A DNA stretch of 64,000 nucleotides from Oscarella lobularis (Eukaryota > Porifera > Homoscleromorpha > Homosclerophorida > Oscarellidae), in contig NC_089176.1 of assembly GCF_947507565.1 (NCBI RefSeq), positions 3,472,001-3,536,000 on the forward strand, given 5' to 3'. The position numbers and the translations under genes were made by a program. Positions within the stretch are counted from its first letter, which is position 1, and every line of letters starts with the position of its first letter. Shown one piece after another: positions 10,006-22,300 of this stretch. The notes under the pieces were generated by a model. The model ran no database searches, was not told where the DNA came from, and was given only the letters and a program-made list of their open reading frames with translations.

Positions 10006-11135
10006 ATTGATTGCTGACAGTGTCAAGTAGTAACGGTTGGTTGGCTGTCTACTGAGATGTTTCGATCTCTGGCACAGGGTGTTATGACTTTCTAGCCAGG
10101 GAAGTCTTCCTTATATTGAGTCGATATACTGCCGCAAGATGCGTAATCTTGAAAGCGGCGAGTCTATAGTTTCACCAGCATGCAATGTCGGGCGCCGGCG
10201 AAGGCCGGGGAAAAAGTATGGACGTCGAAAGCTCGGCAGACTGAACCGTACCGCGTGGAGTTATAGGCCGGAAAGCCGATGTGACTATTCGCACCGTAAA
10301 GAGTTGCTGAACTGTCAACGAGGGTCGAGGCAAGTACGGATTCTTCCTTAGGACCAACCTCAGTCGCCCTGCCGAGTATAGTGCACTTACTAGTTTAGGC
10401 TAGCTATCAGAATGTTCGCTTTCCTTTCAAGTAATGCATAGATGCCCTCGCGCAGTTAGGCTTCGTACTTCCTGTACGTCTGTTTCTCTAATTGCATTTA
10501 GCTAGTGCCGCACTACTCTGTTCGTTCAGTTATCCGGATACCCTTTCTACTACTGAAGTGCGTGTGACCGGGATTATTGAACCAGCCACTTGAAAGTGGC
10601 CAGGACTTGGTGGCAATGTGTACGGTCAACTAAGGTCCTGGCGGCCTGCGACTGAGCCGGGTTGCTCAACGCCTACTCACTCCTCTACTCAATAACTTAT
10701 TTATTACGGTAAGTTGCTCAAGGACGAAACCACTCCGGGCCGTCGTCGCCACATGCTTGAACTGTATTTCTCAATTTTCTGTTTGGAGAGTAGTAGCAAA
10801 CTCGTGGCAATGGTGGAATGTGTTTGTCAAGCAAAGACATGCACCGGAAGGTGAAATATTGTGTAAGGTTTAGTGTCGCGGCCTGCAACCGGCGTTAGAT
10901 CGCCTGTTTTCGTTTCCGTTAACATGATGCGAAAACTTTCACTATGCAAGTTTACTGGCAGTCAGTTCAAACTCGCAGAAGAATTCCAGAAAAAGTTGGT
11001 GGCAGTCAACTCTGCGAACACGCACCCTGTTTGAGTCCGGCTCGCCTTATACGGCCTTACACAGCGTCGCTAAGAAAGAAATGCCAGCTAGCATCCGGGC
11101 TGCGTAAGTCCCGTCGCTAAAAACCCCAAGGAAAG
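10006..11135. other. Intergenic, no gene recognised
   Basis: About 1.1 kb between divergent genes. It includes the copy 2 promoter and, at the right end, the PSMD12 promoter. Short stem-capable sequences occur (for example CCACTTGAAAGTGG near 10588) but none matched a known RNA family by eye. The open frames are short and lack family resemblance. Confidence 0.5.
10106..10116 (-). promoter_or_regulatory. TATA-like element of the copy 2 secreted gene
   Basis: On the minus strand it reads ATATAAGGAAG, about 100 bases upstream of the start codon at 10005. It resembles the TATATAAGGAAGG element upstream of copy 1. Confidence 0.4.
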
Positions 11136-13184
11136 ATGGCGGATTCTCTCAGAGCAGCGAACGACTCAACAAAGATGGAAATCGACTACAGTAGCGAGGT
11201 CGAAGTTCTAGTACCCCAATGCGTAGAACTCGGCAAGGCAAGTCAAAGGAAGAGTCGTAGAAACGAAGTCGAGTCACGTGGAACTCCCGTGTAGCAAGGA
11301 AAAGTCAGCGACGCGCTCGATAAGCTTCTCGCCATGGAAAAGCAAACGCGACAGGTACAAACACGCGAAAAAAGTGCAAGAGAGACGATCGAATTCGTCT
11401 CTAGGCGGCCGACGCCCATTCGACGTCGCTCATACTCGTCGCCGCCGTCAGAGTGTGCTTCGACGCGGGCGAATGGTCTCTTCTCAACGAACACATCGTT
11501 CTCCTAACGAAACGTCGCACGCAACTCAAGCAGGTCGAGCGGAGAGCGCGCGCGAGAAAAGTGCGCCGGCATTCTGACTGCTTTTTTTAGGCCGTAACGA
11601 AGATGATACAGGAGGCGTGTACGTACGTCGACGCGGCGCCCGATTCCGAGAAGCGCGTCAAGCTGATCGAAACGCTTCGCACGGTCACCGAGGGAAAGGT
11701 GACTTTGCTTCGCCGCTACGGAGAAATGCTAAGAGTCGTAAAAGGTCGAACAATGGTCTGTTTACTTTAGATCTACGTGGAAGTGGAAAGAGCTCGACTT
11801 ACGCGCCGGCTAGCGAAGATGAGAGAAGACGACGGCGACGTGGCAGGTGCAATTAATAGTAGATGATTAATATAGAAGCTTCTCTCTATTAGAAACGGCA
11901 CTCTTTTTATTTTTTATTTTTTATAGGTGCTGCCAAGATCTTGCAGGATCTCCAGGTGGAGTTCTTTTTTATGAAGAGAGATATAGGTGTGTATATAGTG
12001 CGTGCATTCTTTAGGTCGAAACTTTTGGATCGATGGAAAAGAGGGAGAAAGTGGAGTTCATCTTGGAGCAAATGCGTCTCTGCTTGGCCAACGACGACTT
12101 CGTTCGGACTCAGATTATTAGCAAGAAGATAAGCGTTCGATTTTTTGAAACAGCGGCGGATGTCCATGTGTGTAAAATACGCGAGGAAGTGTCGATATTC
12201 AGGAAGTCCGTTGTCTGTTTTTTTTTACAGGATTTGAAATTGAAGTACTATGAGCTAATGATTCGATTGGGAGAGCACGACGACTCCTTCCTGGCTATGT
12301 CGAAACACTTTCAAGCCGTATGCGATACAGGAATCATAAGCGAGGACCCGGGAAAGAGACAGGAAGTACGGGAAGTGGGGAGGGGCTGTAATAACTGGTC
12401 ACTGAGATGAGATCCGGCGTCTTTTGATAGGCTTTGAAGAACGTCGTCCTGTGCCTTCTACTCTCGCACTACGACAATGAACAAAGCGATCTGGTGCATA
12501 GAACAAGCACTAATAAGTTCCTCGAAGAGATACCAACGTATCGGTGAGATATAAAATACGCTTTTTATGCCCACGGAGCTCATTTCTTTCCCCCAGTGAA
12601 CTACTAAAGCTTTTTATCACTATGGAATTGATCGATTGGACGAAATTGTGCTCTGCCCACGAGACCGAGCTTCGACGTGGCACCGACGCGTCGCCGGCCA
12701 CGCGTCTCTTCAGTTCTCTCGAGGCTCGCGGTGACGCGAGATGGGAAATTTTTCACAAACGCGTCATCGAACACGTAAACGAGAGTCTATTCGTTTGTCT
12801 ACGTATTTCATGTAATTTTCAGAACATTCGAGTTATTGCGAAGTACTATTCGAGAATATCTCTAGCGAGAATGAGCGAACTTCTGTGTCTGTCGACAAAG
12901 GTGAACCATTCCTTGAGATCTAGATCTCGATATCAGAATTTTTCTTGCTATAGGAAGTGGAGGAGAGTCTTTCTAGCTTGGTTGTCGATAAGACGGTTCA
13001 CGCGAGAACGGATCGTCCCGGTGGTATTGTTAGTTTTCAGGCGCCAGAAGATCCAAATCAAGTTCTGAATGCCTGGTCGCGAAGTCTTGATTCGCTCATG
13101 GCTTTAGTCAATAAGACAACGCATCTTGTGACGAAAGAGGAAATGGTTCATAGTACTGCTTCTGCTAGTGGCGTTGTTCATTAG
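11136..13184 (+). CDS. PSMD12: 26S proteasome non-ATPase regulatory subunit 12 (Rpn5)
   Basis: The spliced product follows PSMD12/Rpn5 along its whole length: MEIDYSSEV near the start, [66 protein letters not shown], and the C-terminal PCI winged-helix region with [19 protein letters not shown] and [12 protein letters not shown]. It is a scaffold subunit of the proteasome lid in cytosol and nucleus. Twelve exons with 50-130-base introns are predicted. The first intron begins with GC (after AAG at 11237), because the nearby GT alternative breaks the frame. The start lies in AAAGATGGCGG, a YY1-type initiator overlapping the ATG. The last exon ends at 13184. Confidence 0.95.
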
Positions 13185-13449
13185 TGTGCAGATGATGCGT
13201 GCTTGTCGTTTAGTAGATACCTGTTTGATCGCATATTCCTATACGGGAAGGATACGTCACGTGGCAATACATAGTAACGCTTCCAGACGAAAATTTACTC
13301 GCGATTCGAATGTGGACAGCGTCTAGGTAAAAGCTATGTTGTCGTATACACAAATTTTCTATGACTGGCTGTTCTTAAAACAAAGGAACCCCCTTCCAGG
13401 CATCGGCCAGTCGCCGACCCGAAACTCGACTCTCGTCGTCGTCGACCCA

Positions 13450-16400
13450 ATGGCGGCGGACGAAACGGACTCCGCACAGCCGCAGGAAGAAACGGGACAA
13501 CTTGCAGTGCAGCGACGCCAACGACAGCCGAGAAATCTCACCCCAGACGACGACCTGGGAACCCTGCCTCTAACAGACGGCAGTTTCGGCGTCGCGAGTC
13601 GTCTCCTTCACCTCGAAAGCCGAACGAACGCGAACGAACAAGCGTATCGAAGTCTCGTCGAAGAAATCGTTCGTCTTCAGGGCGAAGTTCGGACGAGCGT
13701 ACGCCGCGGCGACGATCTGTGGAAAGACGAGCGACGCGAGCGCCTTCAAGTGCGCGAACACCTCCAAACGACGGCCGACGGCCAGGCGACGGCCGAACGA
13801 CGGCTCCAGCGACTCGAAGAGGCCGCCGAGAAGGAGCGTCGAAGCTTGAGATCGTTGGGCGAACACGGTCAACGACTCGAGGCGCTCGTCGGCGAAAATC
13901 GACGTCTGGTCGAAATGAGAAAAGACCAACAGAAGGCGTGGAGTCGAAGGTGAAGGGGGGGGGGGGGACACATAGTGCGCGGAAGGAATATTCGAGTTTT
14001 TTCTAGTTTAGCGGGTTTGAATTATTAGATCAGGGGAGTGTCTTCCAATCAGATGACACTTGACAGTTTAGCTTCCATTAATTAATTAGTTAATGGTTGC
14101 TTATGTAACTCTGACCGGTTATGACGTTTTGTCAAAGAATGCGGCGGTGAAAGTGTCTCTTTCTTTAGGTTTCAGGATGACCTGGAGGCAGTTGCCGCGG
14201 GCGTTCGCCAGTCCATTGACCAACTCGAGAAACAGATTTCCTCCGTCGTTTCCGAAGTGAAGCAGATCAAACGAGCCGAGAAAGATCGATCGGCGGACAT
14301 CTATCAGATCCTCGTCGAGATGCGAAAGCAGAATGGAGCGCTTGAAGTGACGCAGAGGGACATGGTAGGGGAAAAGGTTTTTTTAAGGATGCATGGAAGT
14401 GATGGGCGTCTTTCTCTAACTCTAGACGGAGTCGTTGTCTCACTTGAGTGCTAAGGTTAATCACATTGAATCGGGTCTGAATCAGACGCGAGCTCGACTG
14501 GAAGCGAGGCAATGACGAGAAAAAGAAGCTTCGGGGGTTTTTTTTCTATCGTGTGTTTCAGGTGGAATGATTTGGGCGAGGTTCTGCTTGAGATGAGGAA
14601 ATCGGTGATGAAAGTAAACAGGGAGAGGAGGATGCAGGAGGAGCATTTTAAAGAAAGGTAACGGAGAGAGAAAAGAACTAGCTATTCTTTTTGTATATAC
14701 GCGCACTCTAGAGTGTCTGACCTGCAGGATCGCTTGGTTGAATGCGTGACCAGACAGGACACCGACGTGCACGCCATGCAGAAGCGATTCAGCGAGCGGG
14801 ATCGGTTGCACGACGATTTGGAGCAGCGTACGACCGAGCAGATTGGCTCGTTGGCCGAGGAATTGAATAAGAGGATAGTGAGTGTCGAGACGAAAATCAG
14901 CGACGAGACGAACAGCGCTGTCATGGCGATTGAAGCGGTAACGCTCACAACGTCACTTGGACCACCAAAAATCTTTATTCTCTTTACAGTCTCTTAGAGA
15001 AGAGTTAGATTTGAGAGAGGGCTCCAATCGCGAGGCTAATCTCTCGTTTCAACGTGAAATGGAGGTTTTGAACAGTAAAGTTGATGACCAAGTAGCCGCT
15101 GTAAGAAACGGCTTGAAGGCAAGTAGTTGATGGATCCAGGCAGATAATCTATCATAGCGATGCGTTTCTCAGCTGGACAGAGTCCAAGTTACGCAGAGCC
15201 TCGCCCAACTCCACGAGGCCATTACGTTAATCGAAAGCCAGTCCGAAGCGTCCAGCGAGAAGCTGAAACGAGTTATACAGGCTGAGATTCAGACACGGTT
15301 CACTCAGATGATCCATAGGGATTTTGAATTTACGTCGTGTTCCTAGACACCAGGACTTGGAGCAGCTGCAGTTGCGCTGTTCTGAATTGCAAGAGAAACT
15401 GAACGGTTCCTTATCACAGGTCCAGAAGTCAATAGCGACGATGTCTGTTAAGATGAGCGACAATGGAGATCAGGTAGAGAAACAGGGGGCCTTGTACGTA
15501 GAACCAGTTGTCTTATTGTGAACTAGGCACATCTGGAGGTTAAAAGACAGTTGACGGATGCAAACGAGCAGACTCAACGACGTCTCGGCGATTTTGACGT
15601 TCGGATATCGATGCTGAATAGCCAAGTGGCCCAGTTAACCGAGACGAATAGGGGTCACCTTTCTCAGGTACCGAACCTTGTTTCTGTATTATCGTTTGGA
15701 GGCCTCGTTTTTGGTAGATTCAACGCGTGCAGAAGGACTCGAATCTTTCGGGCATGCAGACGTTGACGCTCAATCAGGAAGCAGTGCAGACGCGGATGAA
15801 GGAGATGCAGAGTCAATTCGCGTCTCTCTCCAGCCAGGTTGATTTCATTGGTCCAAAAAAGTATGCACATAGGTCTCACACGAAGTTTTCAGATCTCTGA
15901 AATAAACGAAAGAGTGCAGCTTCAACGCATCGACTTCAGTGGTCGAATTGAAGCGGAAAAACAAGCCAGGTCATTGGATGAGAGACGAGACTAGTATGCG
16001 CCTTTACCGCTCCCCCTCGTTTAGACTCAAAGACATTCAAGCGTGGAGACGAGAGATAGGCAACAAAGTCAATCAGGATGCGTTTGAGAGAGTTCACGGC
16101 GGCTCAGGTCAAAGGCTTTCAGAGTTGGAGAGCAAGCTTGCTCAGGTAATGAATGAGCTCCTACTACTGGTAGGCGCGTATGAGCGTTGTTTCAGGCCGT
16201 GTCTCAATTGCTGGAGTTTGAAACGAGTCTTCATGGTCTTAAAGTCGATTTGACGGGGCGTGTTACTTCCGAAGGGACTATAGTGAGTGTTGCTTTTCTA
16301 TTGAGACTTTTATTTTGGACGGTACGTTTTGCTATTTTAGAGGACGGAGGTGCTGATGGACGTGAAGCAGGAATTGGGGCGCATGCAATCGCAAGTGACG

Positions 16401-16928
16401 CAGCTCGAGTATCTGATTCATCATCGCTTTAGTCCTGCCGTCTCGATGAATTTGGCGACGGCAACGGAAAGAGACGTCGCACAAAGAAACGACGAAGAAA
16501 GTCAAGATCAAGTGCAGGCAATCGAGACTGAGGAAACCGAAGCTCCACTTCCTCAAGACCCAGAAAACGAAGCAACTGAAGAAAATCGTTCCGGTTCTGG
16601 CAACGACGGAGAAGAAGAAGATCGAGAAGACGAAAACGCGAGGTCCATGAGCAACGAGGCCGAAGAACCTCTTGAGTCATTGCCAGCCAACTCGCAGGAA
16701 GCCGACGACAGCACTTCTAGCGCGCAGGAACCCGTTGCTCAGGAACTGACCAGAGCCTTAGAGCTTCTCGGCGGCAATACCCGCGACGACGACGACGACG
16801 ACGACGTCTCGCAACCAGTTGTTGAAAGTAGAGAAGACTCGCAATCAGTAGAAACTGCCGAAGATCCGCCGCCGGCAATAGAGCAGGCGACTGATCATCG
16901 GGAGGAAAACAGTGTTACAGAAGAATGA
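13450..16928 (+). CDS. Long coiled-coil protein with acidic tail, CCDC154-like
   Basis: Fourteen exons encode an almost continuous heptad-rich protein. Examples are LESRTNANEQAYRSLVEEIV in exon 1, LEKQISSVVSEVKQIK in exon 2 and QVAQLTETNRGHLSQ in a middle exon. It ends in a 150-residue Glu/Asp-rich low-complexity tail, including seven consecutive Asp near 16790. No catalytic domain is seen. The N-terminal block (RLLHLESR..ANEQAYRSLVEEIVRLQGEV) recalls vertebrate CCDC154, but I hold that identification loosely. Most introns are 50-100 bases, and two start with GC (after 14508 and after 15118). The start at 13450 (MAADETDS) is chosen over an in-frame extension to 13336. The stop is only 31 bases from the stop of the convergent PLC-like gene. 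A structural role in cytoskeleton or cilia is speculative. Confidence 0.75.
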
Positions 16929-16959
16929 AAATTGACACTACACTACAAATTCTAGAAAG

Positions 16960-18675
16960 CTACGTATACGTTCTATTTACGCCAATCCACAAAAGGGATC
17001 TCAGAGCGGGAATCTTCATCATCTCCGCACGCAATAGCGTATTAGAATAGCCGTCCGTCGGCGCGGCGAACGTCAGATTCAACCGCGCGCAGCTGGCATA
17101 GCCATCCGCGTGAACGCCCTCGCTTCCCGCCGCCGTAATCGTCCACTCGGTGCTATTTCCCTTCGGTCGGCACGCGTAAGACAATTTGTGATCGTCGCAC
17201 GCGAGACCGACCCAGCTTCCAAACGCCGTCGACGCATTTATCGCAGGACAGGTGCCGTTCGCCGGTAGGATACCGTCCCACGACCACGTCGCGTATGCGA
17301 TCAGACCAGGCGAGACGAGATCCATTTCGGATACGCTGACGCCGCATTGGAGCAAATAGGGCAAATTATCCGGAGAAACGAGTCCCTCTTCTTTGGGTCC
17401 GTTATAGATGGGACCGACGTCTTGACTCTCGCCGCCAACGAGATACCATTTGTCAGCCGTGTAGCCGCCGCACACTGGATAAGGAACGAAATATTTCACC
17501 GTGTCGTGATCCCATTGGGGCACTGTCAACTGAGGGAAGATGTTCTCGTTGGAAAGGTTTTTTGGCCCGTGGAATAGCAATCGTCGACCCATGGAGATGA
17601 GTTCCCGTGGTGTTGGCCACGTGTCTGGAAACATTGCCGTCTTATTAACCGGCGTGAAGACGAGATCTGGGCAGAGTTGAGCAACGGGCTCCTGCATGAA
17701 ATCGCGATGACCCCATTCGGCACTCGGACCCTCATCATTTATGTTAACCATGACGATTTCTTTCTCGTTGCCAGGCGCTTGCATCCAGTCGCATATTTCC
17801 GCAACGCCGGAGGCGTACGTGCGATCGTGCGGCATGCAGCCGAGATCGCGCGAGTCAAAATGAAGTGTTATATTGAGAACTCGTTCGAGATAATCTAGGA
17901 CCTTGTCGACGACTGGCACGTTCGTACCGCAGTGACAAAGACGCATTTCATCAAGAAAGTAGACAGGATCGAGCATGAGATGACGAACGCCCATATTCAG
18001 CTGATCGGTCATAGTGAAGCACTGTTGCGCCCAGACGAAATTCCATTGGTCAAAGCTGATGTCGCGAAGAATTTTGTCGAGGAGAAAATCGCCGTCGCCG
18101 TAGCCGTCGGCGTGGTCGTTAAACGAGTTGTGCGTGCCGAGAAACTGGAGGCGATTGAGCGGCTCGTCGACGGCGAGTTCGCGTTGAAAACGCAGAATTT
18201 CGTCGACAATTGGGTTCGTTTCAACCGTTCCTCGTTTGCACGTATTGTCGTCATTTCGCTCGCATTTCACCTCGTTGCACAGACGCAGGAGTGCGTGGGC
18301 GTCGCTACCGTTTGAAAACGTCGGCGTCGCGTGACTCTTTGTCGTCACGTGATAGGAAAGTGTTTTCGCTGCACGACTGTCGCCTTCGGCAATTTTGAAC
18401 GACTGTTCGTTTTCGGCGACGTTCGCTGCCATGAAGTGAATTTCGCCGTCGCGAACGGACGCGTCTTTGAGCCAGTACTGGTCGCGTGGGTGCGCGCCTC
18501 GATTCAGATCGTCGAGCGCGACGAGAAGAGTCTCGTATTGTTCGCGATTTTCCAAGGCGAATGGCCAGTCGAGAGAGAATTTTCTGTAAATGACGTCGAT
18601 TCTGTTCACGTAGTCGCGAACACTTTCGGAAGTTGCTGGCGAGAGAAGACAGGAGAGAACGACGATGAGGAACAT
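16960..18675 (-). CDS. Secreted PLC-like (PI-PLC X-type) phosphodiesterase
   Basis: A single-exon, 571-residue protein with a signal peptide starting MFLIVVLSCLLSPATS. The middle carries the PLC-like TIM-barrel signature: FLGTHNSFND around residue 180 (first catalytic His), DQLNMGVRHLMLDPVYF, and RLCHC around residue 248 (second His). These are the two histidines of the metal-independent phosphodiesterase fold used by PI-PLCs. Multiple N-glycosylation sites (NITL, NKTA, NLSN, NGTC, NAST) fit secretion. The last 120 residues contain W.WDGILPANGTC and GSWVGLACDDHKLSYAC, resembling the end of a C-type-lectin-like fold, although no such fold could be confirmed. I chose the ATG at 18675 because upstream codons of the open frame lack ATG. 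It is head to head with the MGMT gene. The natural substrate cannot be deduced. Confidence 0.8.
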   Translation of the reverse strand: MFLIVVLSCLLSPATSESVRDYVNRIDVIYRKFSLDWPFALENREQYETLLVALDDLNRGAHPRDQYWLKDASVRDGEIHFMAANVAENEQSFKIAEGDSRAAKTLSYHVTTKSHATPTFSNGSDAHALLRLCNEVKCERNDDNTCKRGTVETNPIVDEILRFQRELAVDEPLNRLQFLGTHNSFNDHADGYGDGDFLLDKILRDISFDQWNFVWAQQCFTMTDQLNMGVRHLMLDPVYFLDEMRLCHCGTNVPVVDKVLDYLERVLNITLHFDSRDLGCMPHDRTYASGVAEICDWMQAPGNEKEIVMVNINDEGPSAEWGHRDFMQEPVAQLCPDLVFTPVNKTAMFPDTWPTPRELISMGRRLLFHGPKNLSNENIFPQLTVPQWDHDTVKYFVPYPVCGGYTADKWYLVGGESQDVGPIYNGPKEEGLVSPDNLPYLLQCGVSVSEMDLVSPGLIAYATWSWDGILPANGTCPAINASTAFGSWVGLACDDHKLSYACRPKGNSTEWTITAAGSEGVHADGYASCARLNLTFAAPTDGYSNTLLRAEMMKIPALRSLLWIGVNRTYT

Positions 18676-18756
18676 CACTGATCGATAGGGTACTGTAGTC
18701 ACGAGAGCCGAATCACGAGAGTTTCAATTGAATTACAGAATCCGGGCTCTCTAAAC
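18676..18756. promoter_or_regulatory. Shared 81-bp divergent promoter (PLC-like / MGMT)
   Basis: Only 81 bases separate the two divergent start codons, so both leaders and core promoters must lie in or reach beyond this segment. No TATA box is visible in either direction. Confidence 0.6.
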
Positions 18757-19263
18757 ATGAATGTTCAGACGACGTTCTACGAGTCGCCTGTCGGAATCTA
18801 CGAATTGAAAGCGAGTCAAGCGGGCCTATCGAGTTTGAAACTCGTCTCGAGCGCAGAAGAGGCGAAAGCAAACGATTCAGACAACGAAAGCCTCGCGATC
18901 GCGCGCACTTGGCTCGAGACCTACTTCGAATCTCCCCACGCGTTCAAAAGCGATCAAGCGCCTCCGCTACCCCCGCTCGATCTGCCGTGCAGAAATAAAT
19001 TCTTGCACGCCGTGTGGCAGACGTTGCTCGCTCGAATCCCGTTTGGGCAGACGATATCGTACGGAGAGTTGGCGTCGTTGACGGGGCGACCCGGCGCCGT
19101 TCGCGCTGTTGGACAGGCCATGAGGCGAAATCCTATCAGTCTGATCGTGCCCTGTCATCGCGTTTTGCCGAAGAACGGAGGAATAGGTAATTACAGTAGC
19201 GGAAAGGGTTCCGAGACGAAGCGTTGGCTACTGGATCATGAGGATGTGCGAGGCGCGATATAA
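18757..19263 (+). CDS. MGMT: Methylated-DNA-protein-cysteine methyltransferase
   Basis: A 168-residue intronless protein of the Ogt/MGMT family, which repairs O6-alkylguanine by irreversible transfer of the alkyl group to a cysteine. The catalytic IVPCHRV motif is at residues 130-136 (acceptor Cys 133). It is preceded by the helix-turn-helix DNA-binding segment (ISYGELASLTGRPGAVRAVGQAMRRNP) with the arginine finger in RAVG, and followed by GIGNYSSGKGSETKRWLL. The N-terminal domain (1-80) is short and poorly conserved, as is usual for the family. The single-exon form and short N-terminus look more like microbial Ogt than vertebrate MGMT. The flanking genes are eukaryotic and composition is similar, so transfer is not demonstrated. 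Confidence 0.93.
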   Translation: MNVQTTFYESPVGIYELKASQAGLSSLKLVSSAEEAKANDSDNESLAIARTWLETYFESPHAFKSDQAPPLPPLDLPCRNKFLHAVWQTLLARIPFGQTISYGELASLTGRPGAVRAVGQAMRRNPISLIVPCHRVLPKNGGIGNYSSGKGSETKRWLLDHEDVRGAI

Positions 19264-19395
19264 GCATATAAGTAGTCTATTTCTTCACGCATAAGAGTTA
19301 CAGTTTGTAAAAATACGATTTTTTCAGCGCTTCCGTTTTTTCTAGCGCGCTCTACAGTTAGGGTGATTCACGATCCCGTATTCCACTCGCTGAAA

Positions 19396-22300
19396 ATGGG
19401 TTCGTCAGGGAGCAAGCAGGCGTTTCTAGGTGCCGTTTCGCAGCTCGTCAATAAGACGACGGTAAATCGCACGTCTCTCGTCGCGATGACGCCTGCATTT
19501 CCCTCTTCGCAGCCGATCGACGCCGCCGACAACGAACTGTGGGAGCAACTGCTCTGGTCGGACGCCGTCGCGTCGTCGTCCGACCTATTCACGCTCATCG
19601 AAGCGTCGTCGATACGTACAATGCGCGAAAATTGCCCATCGAACCTCGCAACGATCTGCTTCAAGGTACAGGGCCGCCGAACCGCGGATATCCTTTTTCC
19701 TTTTGTGGGATCCTAATGTGAGTTTGGTTTCTAAAGGCTGTCGAGCATCTCGTCGCCGTTTCCACTTCGGGATTCGGTTCGCCGAAAGAGCACAAGGCAG
19801 TTCTCAATTGCGTTCGCCTGCTCACTCGACTTCTTCCCTACGTTTTCGAGGACGTCAATTGGCGGAATTTCTTCTGGTCTACAGTCCCGGACAAGGCAAC
19901 GTCACATATCACATATTAGATATTAAATCATGAGGATAGCATTTCGTAGGGTGCGGAACCGACCGGTGACGAATTGGCCGGTGCAGCTAGCGGAGGTGCT
20001 CCTCCTCTGGCCCACTCCCTTCTAAGCGCTATATCCGTAAGGAGGGAGTTTTGTGCGAGGGAGATTTTTTATTATACCCCTGTCTACAGGACCTTCTCTT
20101 TTGCCCGGAATTCACCGTTTTGCCGAGTAAAAAACCAGGACCGGTTTGTAACGAAGATTTTTTCCTTTTTGGTCTAATTCTCGTGCGTTAGGATAATCCA
20201 GAAGAGTTGGCGTCACTCGATAGTTGCGAGTATATTTGGTGCGTATTTTATGTACATGCAGCGCTCTTCACACGTTGAGCTCTTTGTCTCTTTAGGGAGG
20301 CTGGCGTCGGCTGTTCGACGTCACCGGGATCAAACAGCAAACTCGATTCGAATCGAAGTGAACTCCTTAAGCTACTTTTGACCTGCTTTTCCGAGGCTAT
20401 TTACTTGCCACCATCAGGTAAATATTTGTAGTTATGATAATCGAGGATGTGCATTGACTAACGATACAGGATATTTATTGTAGAGAAGATTTGCTGCTAC
20501 GTACTTATAGTCACTTTCTCTCCCTCTTAGAGACGGCATCTCCCAATCGCTGGGTGGCTTACTTCACTTCGGAAGAAAACCGTCATGCTCTTCCCTTGTT
20601 TACCTCGCTTCTCAACACCGTCCTCTCCTACGATCCCGTTGGATATGGCGTACCGTAAGCTTTATAGAAAATTGATAATGTGTCTCAGAGGACGAAGAGG
20701 TATGCGCAGTTATTATCATACGCTCGTCTCTGACGCGCGAGAGCCGCTCGTCGAAACGGCCGCTCAGGTCTTGATGGTGACGTTGGACAGCGACAGCAAT
20801 CACGTTCAAGCGGGAAGCGGAGCCGAAGCGGACGTGAGTCGATTGTCTGTAGAGTAGTCGAAACGCGAGGAAGTGACGCCTTTTTTTTTCAGAGTCGGAT
20901 GCAGGAGAATTTGTTCTGCAGCTATATGGGGAGAATTCACAGAGAGGAGGTGCGTTGGTTGCGCGGTGGGAAGACGCGCCGCCGGTAATGTGTTTCTAGG
21001 ATTTTCATTTTATTCTTCACGGATTTACGACTCTTCTCAATAATCCTCTCGTCCAAGTACGAGGCTCATTATTTGTATTACACGCACGCGCCTCTAATTT
21101 TTTTCTTCGTAGACGTATCTTCCTAATTCGTGCAAGAAAATTCATTTTCACCAGGAATTGCTCATCCTCTTTTGGAAAATGTGCGACATCAATAAGGTGA
21201 AAATGGACCCCGAGAAACGCGAGAGTCAAAATTAATGTAGAGTCGCTTTCCAGAAATTTTTGTACCACGTGTTGAAAAGTAGCAGAGTTCTTGAACTCCT
21301 CGTACCAATACTACATCATCTCAACGAAGCCAGAGCCGATCCAGGTGTCGTAAGAGCGGTGCAAAGTATAATTTGCATAATCATACGTACCTCAGCGCGT
21401 ACTGGCCTGATGCACATCGGTATCTTCATTCTTCTCCTGTTGAGCGGTGAACGCAATTTCGGTACGCATTAAAGTTCCCCGTGGGAACTGTATCTAGTTC
21501 TATTGACGATGGATCTTTTAGGAGTGAGGCTCAACAAACCCTACCAGCTGAAAGTTCCCATTGACGTTCCCGTTTTCCATGGCACTCATGCCGATCTCCT
21601 GGTTCTGGTAAGTTTACGAAAAGTCGTTCTTTAAATTTCCTTTACAAACTGTTTTTCTTAAGGTATTTCACAAGGTCATTACAGCTGGTCACCAGCGTCT
21701 TCAGCCACTATACGAGTGTCTTATGACGATACTGGTGAACGGTACGGTGGACATTGCATCTGTTCCGCTGACTATTCTCTTGTTTTATAGTCTCTCCGTA
21801 TTTGAAGTCGTTGTCTCAAGTGGCCAGTTCCAAGCTGCTTCATCTGACCGAGGCGTTCTCCACGCCCTGGTTTCTCTTTGCTGCTCCCACCAATCACCAT
21901 CTCGTCTTCTTCCTTCTCGAAATTTTCAACAATATGATACAATATCAATTCGACGGTGAAAGCGGCGAGCACGAATGAGATGCGTCCTTGCTGACGAGCT
22001 ATTCACTTTAGGAAATTGTCAGCTAGTTTATTCCATCATAAGAAAGAGATCCGTTTTTCACGAGGTGACCTCCAACTTCATTTGCTTTACAACGACTCTA
22101 GACTTTTCTCCCGTGCGCAGTTGGCGAATGTTCCGGTTGATCCTCAAGCAATAACCAAATCAAAACGCGTTCAACTCGAAGAGAGGAAGAGTCCCACGCA
22201 AAGTGAGTGAACACCGACGAACCAAACAGGCTAAATTTACCGCTAAACAACGCAGCGTTATCAGGACCGAGCGAAGGCGAGCCAGCAGCGTCTTCAGACG

